Shown: positions 25,122-34,277, numbered from the stretch's first letter. The stretch: DNA of 64,000 nt from Rhizobium sp. (GCA_003527225.1 DPXQ01000114.1:1-64000), one strand, 5' to 3'. A program made the numbers and translations. Notes: generated by a model not told the origin, from the sequence alone.

Positions 25122-25679
25122 ATGTCGCGAACAATGCATCCCTATCAGGCGCCGGATATGTCGGCGCTCGCGCGTATGCTCAAACGTGAGCTCGACGGCC
25201 GTGAGGACAAGCCTGGCCATGTCGAGCTGCTCAATATACTGGCGAAGGCTGCCGGATACCGGAACTACCAGCATATGAAAGCCTCCGACGCGGCCCGCGA
25301 GCGGATGGCGGACACACAGCCACAGCCGGAAATCGTGGACTACCGCCGGGTCGAGGCCGCCATGCGCTGTTTCGATGCCGAGGGCGTCCTTCTTCGCTGG
25401 CCGGCAAGGACAAGTCAGCAGCAGCTTTGTCTTTGGAAGCTCTGGTCCCTCTTCCCGTCCGATTGCGATCTCAGCGAACCGCAGGTCAATGATCTGCTGA
25501 AGAGATATCACCGCTTCGGCGACCATGTGCTTCTCAGGCGTGAGCTGTTCAATCAGGGGCTGCTGTTTCGCACGCCAGATTGCCGCCTCTACCGCCGGAT
25601 CGAGCGCCGCCCGCCGCCCGATGCGCTGGCGCTGATCCGGGGCAGCCATTCTGCGCCGCCAAGCGCAAACCGCGCCTGA
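25122..25679 (+). CDS. DUF2087-domain protein
   Basis: A 185-residue protein. The C-terminal half (AMRCFDAEGVLLRWPARTSQQQL through EPQVNDLLKRYHRFGDHVLLRRELFNQGLLFRT...CRLYRRI) is the DUF2087 domain, often fused to ArsR-type regulators and thought to be a small DNA- or nucleic-acid-associated winged fold. The N-terminal region (MSALARMLKRELDGRED, NILAKAAGYRNYQHMKA) is helical and resembles the RelB/glyoxalase-linked motif seen before DUF2087 elsewhere. AGGAAAAG precedes the start. It converges on the beta-helix gene. Confidence 0.75.
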   Translation: MSRTMHPYQAPDMSALARMLKRELDGREDKPGHVELLNILAKAAGYRNYQHMKASDAARERMADTQPQPEIVDYRRVEAAMRCFDAEGVLLRWPARTSQQQLCLWKLWSLFPSDCDLSEPQVNDLLKRYHRFGDHVLLRRELFNQGLLFRTPDCRLYRRIERRPPPDALALIRGSHSAPPSANRA

Positions 25680-25727
25680 CCGGAGGCATCGCGGTTGCGA
25701 AAAGGCTGAGGGCAGGCGGCCCCGCCC

Positions 25728-27101
25728 TCAGCTTGCCCGGTTGCCCTCGATGGCCAGATGCCGATGGCCGTCATTGCCGCCGATGAGATCGCCGGTCGCC
25801 TTGTCGTTCCAGCGAAAGCCGACGATTGCGCCGTCCGTCGCGCCGTCGATGAGATTGCCGGAAATGAGCGCCTGACCGGCATTTTCCACGACGGTGACCG
25901 CGATCCCGACAGGCGACCGCCGGATGATGTTGCCGCTGGCCACGACATTGCGCAGATACGGCCCCCAGCCGAGCATGAGGCCCCATTTCGGGGCGTTCTC
26001 GATCACGTTGCCGGAAATGACCGTATCGGCCTCGGCGGCGATCCCGAAGCCGAAGCCCGCGCCGTCGTGCACATAGGGACCAGTCAGCGACAGGTTGCGC
26101 ACGATATTGCCGGTGACGGTCGAAAGCCGGCCGCCCTCGTCGAAATTGACGATCAGGATGCCGTTTGCCGCGCCGTCGACGAGATTGTTGGCGATCAGCG
26201 CGCCCTCGAAGGCGAATTCGGCATAGATCGCGGTTTCGCCGGAGCGCAGGCATTGATTGCCGGTGATCTGGACATTGGAGGCGGAATTGGCGCGGATTGC
26301 CGAAAACGCGCAGTCCGAAATGTGGTTGCCGGCGACGATCGCATTGTCGGCGCGAAAAAGGTTGATGCCGTTGCCGTACTGGCCTGTACCGCCGTCCTTG
26401 GCGGAAATGCGGGCGATGCGGTTGCCGGAAATCATGCTGGCATCCTCGCCCTTGGTCCAGCGATGCACGAGAATGCCGCCATTGCCGCAGTCGGAGATGT
26501 GGTTGCCGGTGATCATGAGCGCTACGCCCTCATGCGACATGATCCCTGCCTGGGCAGCACCCGTGATCCGGCTGCGCTCGATCCTGCCGCCGCTGCGCTC
26601 CAGCTGCAGACCGTGCTTGCGGCTGCCCGCGATCTCGCAATTGTCGATCCTGACCTCGCCGACCGCGCGGAAGGAAACGAGCGCTTGCGTATAGTCGCCA
26701 AGCCAGCGGTTGGCGCCGTCGAGGGCGATATTGGAGATTTCGATGCGTGCAGCGTCATTGGCGGAGATCAGGTGGCCGTCGCCGCCATAGGAGAGGCGGG
26801 TGGCGCCGGGAACACCGGTGAGACGGGTCCCGTCCGGCAGGTTGAGATTGGAGACGTTGTAGTTGCCGGACGGCAAGAAGACCTCCAGCCCCCGCCGCGC
26901 CGCCTCGTCGATGAGCGCCTGCATCCGCCGGCTCTGGTTGTCGGTGGCACCCGGAACCACGCCGGCCTCGCTCGCATCGATGGATCCGCGCAGCTCGGCC
27001 GGCGGATCTGTCGGAGAGGCGGCTGAAAGCGGGCGTGGCGAGATGGCGAGCAGGAGGCCCGGACCCGCGAACCCCGAAAGAAAACCGCGTCGTTTCAGCA
27101 T
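25728..27101 (-). CDS. Tat-exported parallel beta-helix repeat protein (TIGR03808 type)
   Basis: A 457-residue protein with a twin-arginine signal (MLKRRGFLSGFAGPGLLLAI, cut near PLSAAS). A DNQSRRMQALIDEAARRG segment like pectate-lyase-type starts follows, then many right-handed beta-helix coils of the form I.GN.I..C..GGI (for example ALMITGNHISDCGNGGILV, AIVAGNHISDCAFSAIRAN). This matches the uncharacterised TIGR03808 family common in Rhizobiales. It may act on or bind polysaccharide outside the cytoplasmic membrane; no catalytic residues can be named. Confidence 0.85.
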   Translation of the reverse strand: MLKRRGFLSGFAGPGLLLAISPRPLSAASPTDPPAELRGSIDASEAGVVPGATDNQSRRMQALIDEAARRGLEVFLPSGNYNVSNLNLPDGTRLTGVPGATRLSYGGDGHLISANDAARIEISNIALDGANRWLGDYTQALVSFRAVGEVRIDNCEIAGSRKHGLQLERSGGRIERSRITGAAQAGIMSHEGVALMITGNHISDCGNGGILVHRWTKGEDASMISGNRIARISAKDGGTGQYGNGINLFRADNAIVAGNHISDCAFSAIRANSASNVQITGNQCLRSGETAIYAEFAFEGALIANNLVDGAANGILIVNFDEGGRLSTVTGNIVRNLSLTGPYVHDGAGFGFGIAAEADTVISGNVIENAPKWGLMLGWGPYLRNVVASGNIIRRSPVGIAVTVVENAGQALISGNLIDGATDGAIVGFRWNDKATGDLIGGNDGHRHLAIEGNRAS

Positions 27102-27279
27102 GGCCTGTTCCCGTTCTCATCCGCAGCACTCAGGCGCGATCATGCGCGAAGAGCGCCGGGGTCCACAAGAGCCACGAGGCTTTCCGCGCTCCTGTTTACA
27201 TGGAAGCATTTGTTCCAGATCAATGCCTGCGCCGATTTGGTCTATAGTCTCAACGCGGTAATCAACGACGGAGGGTCGA

Positions 27280-27483
27280 ATGTTTCGTCTTGCTGCGGTT
27301 CTATATATTCTTGTCGCAACCGTCCTGGGCGGCGCGGCGGTGACGGCTATGCTTGCCATGGGCATGATGGATGCTTGGCAGATCGCGGGAGCTTTCGCAG
27401 TCGGCTGCGTCCTGGCCCTGCCGATTGCGATCGTTCTTGGAAAGAAGATGTACACGGCGATGAAGCCGCCGCTTGCCAGATAG
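27280..27483 (+). CDS. Small two-span membrane protein, 67 residues
   Basis: Reads MFRLAAVLYILVATVLGGAA... with two hydrophobic helices (residues 4-27 and 33-55) and a short basic tail (KKMYTAMKPPLAR). An ACGGAGG ribosome site stands about 7 bp before the ATG. Proteins of this type are common in rhizobia but without known function. Stands alone, divergent from the beta-helix gene. Confidence 0.7.
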   Translation: MFRLAAVLYILVATVLGGAAVTAMLAMGMMDAWQIAGAFAVGCVLALPIAIVLGKKMYTAMKPPLAR

Positions 27484-27609
27484 AGCCTTCCGGCCAATAC
27501 GGGGGACGGCGCGGTGGGCTTGTCTACCTTTTGATGGCCACACGTGCGCCCGCTCCGGCCGGCCCCGACCGATGTCGAAGGGCTGGCCGGAGGCGATTTT
27601 CTTGTCTTG

Positions 27610-28158
27610 TCAGCGCTCGGACCCGTGCCCGATCGGGTCCGATTCCGTCTCGAAGTGCTGGTAACGGCGCTCGAGCCCCTCGATGAACTGGTCGAAGAGT
27701 CGAGCGAATACTGCCGAATCTTCCGGCGGCCAGTCGGCGAGGACCTCGGATACGGCCTCCAGCTTGACTTCCTTGACCTGTGACAGCAGTTGTCTTCCCA
27801 TGTCCGTCAGGACCACGATGCTTCGCCGCGCATCTTCCTGCGAAACCTGTCGTTTCAGCGCCCCGCGCTTGACGAGGTCCGCGACGATCCGGCTGCTGCG
27901 CGAGGGATCGATGCGCATCTGCTGGGCGATTGCCCCGATCGTCGCCTCGCTTCTGTCCTGAAGCTGACGGACTACCCCCAGCACGTCCAGATGGGACAGT
28001 TCCATTCCCGCCCCATGCCGTTCAATGGCCAGTTTGCCGATGAAGCGGCGGCCGATCATCAGCCGCATGCGCGTCATCGCCTGCCCGATAAGCGCGATAT
28101 CGTCTTCTCGTGAAGCCCCGCGAGGAGGTGCTGTCAGGGTGCGATCGTCATTTTCCAT
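27610..28158 (-). CDS. MarR-family transcriptional repressor
   Basis: A 182-residue regulator with the MarR winged helix (ATIGAIAQQMRIDPSRSSRIVADLVKRGALKRQVSQEDARRSIVVLT) between dimerisation helices. It is transcribed away from the MFS exporter at 28281, and an imperfect 12-bp inverted repeat flanks the exporter's -35 box, so it likely represses the pump and itself and is released by a drug or phenolic ligand. The start at 28158 (MENDDRTLT) is chosen because sequence upstream is operator-like DNA. Confidence 0.88.
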   Translation of the reverse strand: MENDDRTLTAPPRGASREDDIALIGQAMTRMRLMIGRRFIGKLAIERHGAGMELSHLDVLGVVRQLQDRSEATIGAIAQQMRIDPSRSSRIVADLVKRGALKRQVSQEDARRSIVVLTDMGRQLLSQVKEVKLEAVSEVLADWPPEDSAVFARLFDQFIEGLERRYQHFETESDPIGHGSER

Positions 28159-28210
28159 GGCCACCCTATAGCAGAAGTTCCCGGTCGCACAAAGTTCTCT
28201 CATGCATTTT

Positions 28211-28256
28211 GCATGTATGTGCCATTGACAAATATATGCTAAAAGCACATAAATGC
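28211..28256 (+). promoter_or_regulatory. MarR operator and exporter promoter
   Basis: GCATGTATGTGC (28211-28222) and GCACATAAATGC (28245-28256) form an inverted repeat with 11 of 12 matches. The perfect -35 TTGACA (28225-28230) lies between them, and the right arm covers the -10 zone (CATAAA, 17-bp spacing). Repressor bound here would block polymerase. Confidence 0.65.
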
Positions 28257-28280
28257 AGGCCTTCATGCTAGGATATGTTC

Positions 28281-29819
28281 ATGGACAGCCAGAGCCAACC
28301 CCAGCCAGCCGTCATCCCGCCACCCGCGACGCCGCTCATTGCGGATAATCGCCTGCGGTTGCTGGTCTTCGGCTTCCTGCTGACGGCCATGTTCATGGCG
28401 ACTCTCGACAATCAGATCGTCTCGACAGCGCTTCCGACCATCGTCGGCGAGTTCGGCCAGCTCGAGCGCTTTGGCTGGGTCGGCTCGGCCTATCTTCTGG
28501 CCACCAGCGCCGTGATGCCGCTCTATGGCAAGCTCGGCGATCTCTTCGGCCGCAAATACGTGATCATCGCCGCGGTCTCGATTTTCACGGTCGGTTCGCT
28601 CGTCTGCGGGCTTGCCGTGTCGATGAATACGCTGATCGCCGCCCGTGTCCTCCAGGGGCTCGGCGGCGGCGGCATCATGGTTTCGATCTTCTCGATCAAT
28701 GCCGACCTCTTCGAACCGCGCGAGCGGGCCCGCTACCAGAGCTATTCGAGCCTGGTGCTGATGGCTTCGGGCGCGATCGGGCCGGCGCTCGGCGGCGCCA
28801 TGAGCGACTGGTTCGGCTGGCGCTCGATATTCCTGATCAACCTGCCGATTGGCATTCTTGTCATATCCGGCCTGATGATCTTTCTGCCCTACCGCAAACC
28901 GCACCGCAAACCGAAGATCGACTATGCCGGCGCCTTGCTGCTGGCCGGGGCCGTGGCGAGCGTCGTGCTCTGGGCGGACAGTTCCGAGCTTTTCGGCTCG
29001 CTTTTCTCATGGCAGGGCCTGTCGATCGTTGCCTTCGGTCTCCTTTGCCTTGCCGGCTGGATCGCGGTCGAGCGGCGCGTGCCCGAACCCGTCGTGCCGC
29101 TGTCTCTCTTCGGCAGTTCGACCATCAACCTTCTGCTCGTCGTCTCGCTCGTCAGCGGCGCGATCGGCATCGGCTCAATCAACTATATCGCGCTGTTTTT
29201 GCAGACCACCACCGGCCTGTCGCCCTCCATGGCGGGCCTTCTCTTTATTGCCACCACGGGCGGCATAGCCGCCGGATCGCTTGTGACGGGGCGCATTGTC
29301 TCGAAAACAGGGCTCTACAAGCCCTTTGCCGTGGCGAGCACGGCGACCGGTTTCGTCAGTCTCCTGACCTTCAGCCAGCTGGGGGCGGGTGCGCCGATCG
29401 TGCTGATCGCGCTGGTCATGCTGCTTCATGGGATCGGGATCGGCATCGGCCAGCAGGTTCCCGTCATCGGTGTGCAGAACGCCGCGCTGGCGCGCGATGT
29501 TGGGGCAGCCACCGGAACACTGACGCTGACGCGTATGGCGGGAGCGTCGATCGCCATTTCGATCTATGGGGCGATCGTGACATCCAGCCTGACGCCTCTG
29601 GCGACGCCGGTCCCCGGCATCGGCAACATTCGCGAACTCACGCCGAAACTGCTGGCGGCATTGCCGGAGGGCGCCCGCCACGCTGTCGCGCTCGCCTATG
29701 CGGACGCCTTCTTCCCGATGTTTGTGACTGCCGCCGGCATTGTCGCACTCGGCTTTGTCGCATCGCTGCTGCTGAAGAACGTGAGGCTGCCCGTGGCGAG
29801 GGGCGGAAAGCCCGGCTGA
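28281..29819 (+). CDS. DHA2-family MFS multidrug exporter (14 spans)
   Basis: About 512 residues and 14 predicted spans. It has the MFS signatures ATLDNQIVSTALPTIVGEF (motif D1/C-like), GKLGDLFGRKYV (motif A) and AARVLQGLGGGGI (motif B). It should be a proton-driven drug/cation exporter like QacA/EmrB. The ATG at 28281 is preferred over one 6 bp upstream because AGGA lies at proper distance. Regulated by the divergent MarR protein. Confidence 0.9.
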   Translation: MDSQSQPQPAVIPPPATPLIADNRLRLLVFGFLLTAMFMATLDNQIVSTALPTIVGEFGQLERFGWVGSAYLLATSAVMPLYGKLGDLFGRKYVIIAAVSIFTVGSLVCGLAVSMNTLIAARVLQGLGGGGIMVSIFSINADLFEPRERARYQSYSSLVLMASGAIGPALGGAMSDWFGWRSIFLINLPIGILVISGLMIFLPYRKPHRKPKIDYAGALLLAGAVASVVLWADSSELFGSLFSWQGLSIVAFGLLCLAGWIAVERRVPEPVVPLSLFGSSTINLLLVVSLVSGAIGIGSINYIALFLQTTTGLSPSMAGLLFIATTGGIAAGSLVTGRIVSKTGLYKPFAVASTATGFVSLLTFSQLGAGAPIVLIALVMLLHGIGIGIGQQVPVIGVQNAALARDVGAATGTLTLTRMAGASIAISIYGAIVTSSLTPLATPVPGIGNIRELTPKLLAALPEGARHAVALAYADAFFPMFVTAAGIVALGFVASLLLKNVRLPVARGGKPG

Positions 29820-29915
29820 ACGGTCGGATATATCGTACTTTCCGTCCGACGACAGTTTCGCGCCAGCCGCGCCTGAAACAATCACCGAAGTTTAGCGGGC
29901 ATGAAGCGGTGTGCG

Positions 29916-30728
29916 ATGTTGTCAAAGCCATATTCGTCGATGATCGGGGTTCTGAACCGGGCTGTCAGCCTGGCGGCCGGGGCCGTTCTGCTTTCGGGGC
30001 TGAGCGGATGCCTCTTCGTCACCGATACCAGTCGCATGAACATCGACCGGTTCCAGGATGAGGTGGCGCCGGTCTATTACGACCCGGCCCGCGTCCAGCC
30101 GTCCGCCCGCCAGCCGGTACCGCAGCAGCGGCTCTACAGCACCCAGTTCCACCAGACCTACGGCCTGCCGGTCGCCAATCCGCTGCATCGGGTGATGTAC
30201 GGCGTGATTCGCGATGACGGCCACACGATTCCGGCCATTCCGCTCGATCGCGTCGATTCCCGCTATCTGCGCCAGGAAATCAGCTACCAGACCGCCGAGA
30301 AGCCGGGCACCATCATCGTCGACACCAAGGCACGCTATCTCTATCTCGTGCAGGCCGGCGGCAAGGCGATCCGCTACGGCGTAGGCATCGGCCGCGACGG
30401 CTTTGCCTGGTCCGGCCGGGGCACGATCCAGATGAAGCAGAAATGGCCGCACTGGACCCCGTCCGACGACATGGTGGCGCGCCAGCCAAACCTGCGCAGC
30501 ATCTCCGCGGAGGAGGGTGGGCTCGAAGCCGGCCTCAACAATCCGCTCGGCGCCCGCGCGCTCTATATCTACCAGGACGGCAAGGACACGCTCTACCGGG
30601 TGCATGGCACGCCGGACTGGCAGTCGGTCGGCAAGGCGACGTCGTCCGGATGCGTGCGCCTGTTCAACCAGGATGTGATCGATCTCTACGACCGCGTCGG
30701 CGGCAAGGCTCCGATCGTGGTTCTCTAG
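29916..30728 (+). CDS. L,D-transpeptidase (YkuD) lipoprotein, copy 1
   Basis: An envelope enzyme that cross-links peptidoglycan peptides or attaches protein to them. Lipobox LSGLSGC follows a hydrophobic signal. The YkuD domain (about residues 110-270) ends with the catalytic HGTPDWQSVGKATSSGCVRLFNQD (His and SSGCVR Cys). The exact start is uncertain (29901, 29916 or 29940 ATG). It is followed by a paralog 160 bp downstream in the same direction; both share the GTIIVDT..RYLYLV and YGVGIGR.GF.W.G cores. Confidence 0.88.
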   Translation: MLSKPYSSMIGVLNRAVSLAAGAVLLSGLSGCLFVTDTSRMNIDRFQDEVAPVYYDPARVQPSARQPVPQQRLYSTQFHQTYGLPVANPLHRVMYGVIRDDGHTIPAIPLDRVDSRYLRQEISYQTAEKPGTIIVDTKARYLYLVQAGGKAIRYGVGIGRDGFAWSGRGTIQMKQKWPHWTPSDDMVARQPNLRSISAEEGGLEAGLNNPLGARALYIYQDGKDTLYRVHGTPDWQSVGKATSSGCVRLFNQDVIDLYDRVGGKAPIVVL

Positions 30729-30890
30729 GGCCGGGGCCGCTATCGCAAAAAAGTGAACGCCTTCTGCGTTGTCAACGTGTATGTCTTTTAGAATACGCTA
30801 CGTTACAATCGATGCGTAAGGGGAACATTTAGGCTTTCCATGCTTTGATCGTTCCTGTCCTTGAAACTTGCACAGGAAGCCCGACCCTCC

Positions 30891-31607
30891 ATGCCATTTT
30901 CCAATTCCCTTTCACGTCGCGCTTTTCTCTCCCTGTCCGGCGTCGGCGCGGCGAGCCTGCTTGCCGGCTGCGCGTCCTCCGGCTCCTATAACCGTGCTAC
31001 CCCGGCCTATGGCACGCCGGTCGGCATGGTCGCCCGCCCGCCCATGCGCGGCTCCGCCGAGCTCGATGCGATGTACGGCACGCTGGTCGACGGCGGCTAT
31101 GTCATCCCGGCGATCCCCTATCAGCAGATCGATCCGCGCTATTATCGCCAGCGGGTGCTCGATCCGACCGGCCAGCCGCCGGGAACTATCGTGGTCGATA
31201 CGCCGTCGCGCTTCCTCTATCTCGTCGAATCGGGCGGAACAGCCATGCGCTACGGCGTCGGCATTGGCCGCGAGGGTTTTTCCTGGCAGGGGGCCGGTGT
31301 CATCGAGTGGCGTCAGAAATGGCCGAAATGGACGCCGCCGGAGGAAATGATCGCCCGCCAGCCGGAACTTGCGAAATATTCGGCCGACAATGGCGGCATG
31401 CCGCCGGGCCTGGACAATCCCCTCGGCGCTCGCGCGCTCTATATCTTCCAGAACGGCCAGGACACGCTCTATCGGCTGCATGGGTCGCCGGAATGGCAAT
31501 CCATCGGCAAAGCCGTCTCGTCGGGCTGTGTGCGTCTGATGAACCAGGATGTCATCGATCTCTACCAGCGTGTGCCGGAGAACGCTCGCATCGTCGTCTG
31601 GCAGTAA
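30891..31607 (+). CDS. L,D-transpeptidase (YkuD) lipoprotein, copy 2
   Basis: 238 residues. The N-terminus has a twin-arginine-like SRRAFLSLSG and lipobox LLAGC, so it is probably an exported lipoprotein. The YkuD domain repeats the paralog's motifs: RFLYLVESGG, YGVGIGREGFSWQG, HGSPEWQSIGKAVSSGCVRLMNQD. Likely role is 3-3 peptidoglycan cross-linking or anchoring. The signal differs in export type (Tat-like here, Sec-like in copy 1), which may partition the enzymes. Confidence 0.9.
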   Translation: MPFSNSLSRRAFLSLSGVGAASLLAGCASSGSYNRATPAYGTPVGMVARPPMRGSAELDAMYGTLVDGGYVIPAIPYQQIDPRYYRQRVLDPTGQPPGTIVVDTPSRFLYLVESGGTAMRYGVGIGREGFSWQGAGVIEWRQKWPKWTPPEEMIARQPELAKYSADNGGMPPGLDNPLGARALYIFQNGQDTLYRLHGSPEWQSIGKAVSSGCVRLMNQDVIDLYQRVPENARIVVWQ

Positions 31608-31625
31608 GATGTAACCCGGCCCCGG

Positions 31626-32075
31626 CTATTCGCCCGGCGCCAGGCGGTTGCGCAGTTCCTGCAGCCGACCGCGGAGGTTTTCGATTTCCTGGCTGGAGCA
31701 GCCGGTCGCCTTGCCGATCGACTGCATCACGTCGCAGGCTCTCCTGCGCAGTCCGGTTCCGTTCTCGGTGAGCGAGACGAGGACCTGCCGCTCGTCGCCG
31801 GAGCAGCGCTTACGCACGACGTAGCCTGCCTGTTCCAGCCGCTTCAGCAGCGGCGAAAGGGTTCCTGAATCGAGCCCAAGCTTGTCGCCGATCGCCTTGA
31901 CCGATTGGGTATCTTCCTCCCAGAGCACCATCATCACCAGATATTGCGGATAGGTGAGGCCTAGAGGCTCCAAGAGCGGCTTGTAGGCCCGATTGAAGGC
32001 ATGTGCCGCGCCATAGACTGCGAAGCAAAGCTGCCTGTCGAGCGTCGGTGCCATTTCCTCCATGGTGTCGTTCAT
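31626..32075 (-). CDS. ohrR: OhrR organic-peroxide sensor (MarR family)
   Basis: A 149-residue MarR-type repressor with the reactive cysteine C17 (TLDRQLCFAVYGAAHAFNRAYKPLL) that senses organic hydroperoxides in OhrR. The winged helix reads VKAIGDKLGLDSGTLSPLLKRLEQAGYVVRKR. It lies divergent to ohr with a double palindromic operator between them. The start at 32075 (MNDTMEEMAPT) has AGGGA upstream. Two further cysteines near the C-terminus may form the resolving disulfide. Confidence 0.93.
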   Translation of the reverse strand: MNDTMEEMAPTLDRQLCFAVYGAAHAFNRAYKPLLEPLGLTYPQYLVMMVLWEEDTQSVKAIGDKLGLDSGTLSPLLKRLEQAGYVVRKRCSGDERQVLVSLTENGTGLRRRACDVMQSIGKATGCSSQEIENLRGRLQELRNRLAPGE

Positions 32076-32152
32076 TATTCCCTGCCTTGCCCCGTTGCTT
32101 TCCCTAATCCCAATTCTCGCAATTTCACTTGGTTGGCGCAATCTGTAAATAA

Positions 32153-32175
32153 CAATTGTGCACAATTGAATTGTG
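32153..32175. promoter_or_regulatory. Double OhrR operator
   Basis: CAATTGTG|CACAATTG (32153-32168) is a perfect 16-bp palindrome. It overlaps a second one, CACAATT-G-AATTGTG (32161-32175). OhrR boxes elsewhere contain the same ACAATT/AATTGT halves. It lies between divergent ohrR and ohr, next to the A+T-rich TATATA at 32178-32183. Confidence 0.8.
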
Positions 32176-32218
32176 CTATATATAACCCCCATTGCAGCCA
32201 GATACAAGGAGTTTCTAC

Positions 32219-32641
32219 ATGAGCATTCTCTATACTGCCCAGGCTTCCGCCACGGGCGGTCGCGCCGGCCGCGCGGTTTCCGACAATGGCGTCCTCGATG
32301 TAACGCTGACAGTCCCCAAGGAGATGGGCGGCGACGGCGCCACCGGCACCAATCCCGAGCAGATGTTCGCTGCCGGCTATTCCGCCTGCTTTCTCGGCGC
32401 GCTGAAATTCGTCGCCGGCAAGGAAAAGGTGAAGATCCCGGAAGACGCGACGATCACCACCCGTGTCGGCATCGGCCCGCGCGACGATGGTACCGGCTTC
32501 GGCATCGAAGTGGCGATCTCCGCCAATATTCCCGGGATGGAGCGCGCGCTGGCCGAGCGGCTGGTCGCCGCCGCCCATATCGTCTGCCCCTACAGCCACG
32601 CCATGCGCACATCCACCGAAGTCCCGGTTTCCGTCGCCTGA
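32219..32641 (+). CDS. ohr: Organic hydroperoxide resistance protein (thiol peroxidase)
   Basis: 140 residues; reduces fatty-acid and other organic hydroperoxides using lipoyl groups. Catalytic cysteines C57 (GYSACFLGAL) and C123 (HIVCPYSHAM) are conserved, with the R/E partners from GGRAGRA and TNPEQMF. The start at 32219 (MSILYTAQA) has CAAGGAG upstream. Divergent from ohrR and controlled through the shared operator. Confidence 0.95.
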   Translation: MSILYTAQASATGGRAGRAVSDNGVLDVTLTVPKEMGGDGATGTNPEQMFAAGYSACFLGALKFVAGKEKVKIPEDATITTRVGIGPRDDGTGFGIEVAISANIPGMERALAERLVAAAHIVCPYSHAMRTSTEVPVSVA

Positions 32642-32671
32642 CAGAGCCCCGTTACAGATCCACCGCCCGAA

Positions 32672-32696
32672 GGGCCGGCCTCGCGCCGGCCTTTTG
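32672..32696 (+). terminator. Rho-independent terminator after ohr
   Basis: GGCCGGC (32673-32679), short loop, GCCGGCC (32685-32691), then TTTT. It lies 31 bp after the ohr stop. Confidence 0.85.
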
Positions 32697-32789
32697 TCTG
32701 TCGGGCAAGGGGGAGACCAGAGCATTTCCGCCCAGTTCGCCCGTCCCTCCGGTCCCCCGGCTTTGACGGCCGATGGGACCTGCCGACCG

Positions 32790-34028
32790 TCAGGGGCCAG
32801 GTGCGGCTGCGTTGTTTTCGGAAACAACGGCCTGTTCTGCGCCGCCTTCTCCCATGGGAGGATACACCAGGTTGCGGCCGTTGCGCTTGGCCTCATAAAG
32901 CGCTGCATCCGCGGCAGCGACCAGCCCGGCAGCATTCACCCCGTCGTCCGCAATCATGGCGGCGGCCCCGACGCTGACGGTGACGACCGTGCGACCCGTC
33001 GGCTCGGCCGGATGCGGAATGGCCGCAGCCTCTATTGCCTGCCTGACGCGCTCGCCGATGGCGACGGCGGCCGGCAGGTCTAGCCCAAGCAACAGGATCA
33101 GGAACTCTTCGCCACCGAAGCGGAACGCCATGTCGCCGCGCTCTCTCAGTTCGCTGCGGATGATGCCGGAGATGCGCCTGAGACACACGTCCCCCTCCTG
33201 GTGCCCGAGGCTGTCGTTGTAGAACTTGAAGTGATCGACATCGATCATGAGCACGGCCAGATGGATGCTGCCGGATCGCCCGATCTCCATTGCGCCGAGG
33301 ATCTCCTCGAGAGCCCGGCGATTGGCAAGTCCGGTGAGCGGATCCTGCCGGCTCAGCGAGATCAGCCGCAGGTTGAGCAGGCGCTCGCGCAGGGAGGTGA
33401 GGTAGCTGAGGCGCGTTGCGCGTTCGAAGTCGTAGATCGCGATCAGGCACAGGACGACCGCCCCGCCGAAGATGATCTCATCTGTGACCAGCTCGGCGGG
33501 TAACAGACCCCCCAGTGGAAAAAGCGCCAAATGGTAAAGCGCCCAAACGCCGAGACAGCCGGCAAGGGCGTAGTAGAAGGGGACCCGCTGCACGGCCATG
33601 AACAGGACCAGGAGCACCAGGACGTGAAGCTGGCTCTCGCGCGTGGGGGCCGTACTGAACAGCATCAGGTACAGGAAGCTGCCGGCGACCAGCAGCATCA
33701 CGACGACCAGGAAACTCTCCCTCACCACGACCGGCGGATTGTGCCAAATGATGAACAGCATGACGAGCACGATGGGAGTCATGCCGAGGCGGAAAAGCAA
33801 CGCGGTCCCGAAGACGTCGGGCGTCACGTACCAGTCGGACAGGAGCATCGCGAAGTAGAGGGCGAGCCCAAGCCAGCCGCGCCAAAACAGTTCGCGGCTC
33901 CGCGCAGGGCCGGTTTCTTGTTCGTAGGCCGCTTCGAGCGCCGGTGGGAAACGAAGCAAGGGCAGGAACCTCGTCGGCACCGCGTTGAGCTGCTGCTCGT
34001 CCATGCCGAGAACTGTTTCGGAACTCAT
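32790..34028 (-). CDS. Membrane-anchored diguanylate cyclase (GGDEF)
   Basis: 412 residues. Six hydrophobic spans (about residues 55-220) form an integral sensor, followed by a GGDEF domain: LSRQDPLTGLANRRALEEIL, DVDHFKFYNDSLGHQEGD, and the active site FRFGGEEFLILL. It should make cyclic di-GMP from GTP at the membrane. An RxxD-type inhibitory site is not evident. The start at 34028 (MSSETVLG) is preferred because of GAGGAAGGGG upstream. Its ligand is unknown. Monocistronic, convergent with ohr. Confidence 0.92.
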   Translation of the reverse strand: MSSETVLGMDEQQLNAVPTRFLPLLRFPPALEAAYEQETGPARSRELFWRGWLGLALYFAMLLSDWYVTPDVFGTALLFRLGMTPIVLVMLFIIWHNPPVVVRESFLVVVMLLVAGSFLYLMLFSTAPTRESQLHVLVLLVLFMAVQRVPFYYALAGCLGVWALYHLALFPLGGLLPAELVTDEIIFGGAVVLCLIAIYDFERATRLSYLTSLRERLLNLRLISLSRQDPLTGLANRRALEEILGAMEIGRSGSIHLAVLMIDVDHFKFYNDSLGHQEGDVCLRRISGIIRSELRERGDMAFRFGGEEFLILLLGLDLPAAVAIGERVRQAIEAAAIPHPAEPTGRTVVTVSVGAAAMIADDGVNAAGLVAAADAALYEAKRNGRNLVYPPMGEGGAEQAVVSENNAAAPGP

Positions 34029-34225
34029 CCCCTTCCTCTCGACCAAGCGGCTCGAGGCGATGACCCCAAGACGTCCGGCTTGGAGCCGGATCGTAACCCA
34101 TTTTGAAGTCGATGCGAAGCGGCGATCGCCGCCCGAGGAATGCAGGCACTATTTCGAGGCGGCAGGCCATGACCCCAATAAATCGACTCCGCTCCCGGTG
34201 AGCCAGGACCTGAATGCTGAATTCC

Positions 34226-34267
34226 TTGTCTGTGGATAGAAATATGCTATATTCTTTCCATGGAAAG
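34226..34267 (+). promoter_or_regulatory. Promoter/operator of the Xre-RES module
   Basis: TTGTCT (34226-34231), 16-bp spacer and TATATT (34248-34253). The perfect 14-bp palindrome CTTTCCATGGAAAG (34254-34267) sits on the expected transcription start, suitable for autorepression by the Xre antitoxin. Confidence 0.6.
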
Positions 34268-34277
34268 GAACGCTTTC

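Noticed and set aside
25758..27026. A 422-codon plus-strand frame across the beta-helix gene
   Set aside because: Reads as Ala/Gly/Asp/Val repeats complementary to the beta-helix coils; no ribosome site.
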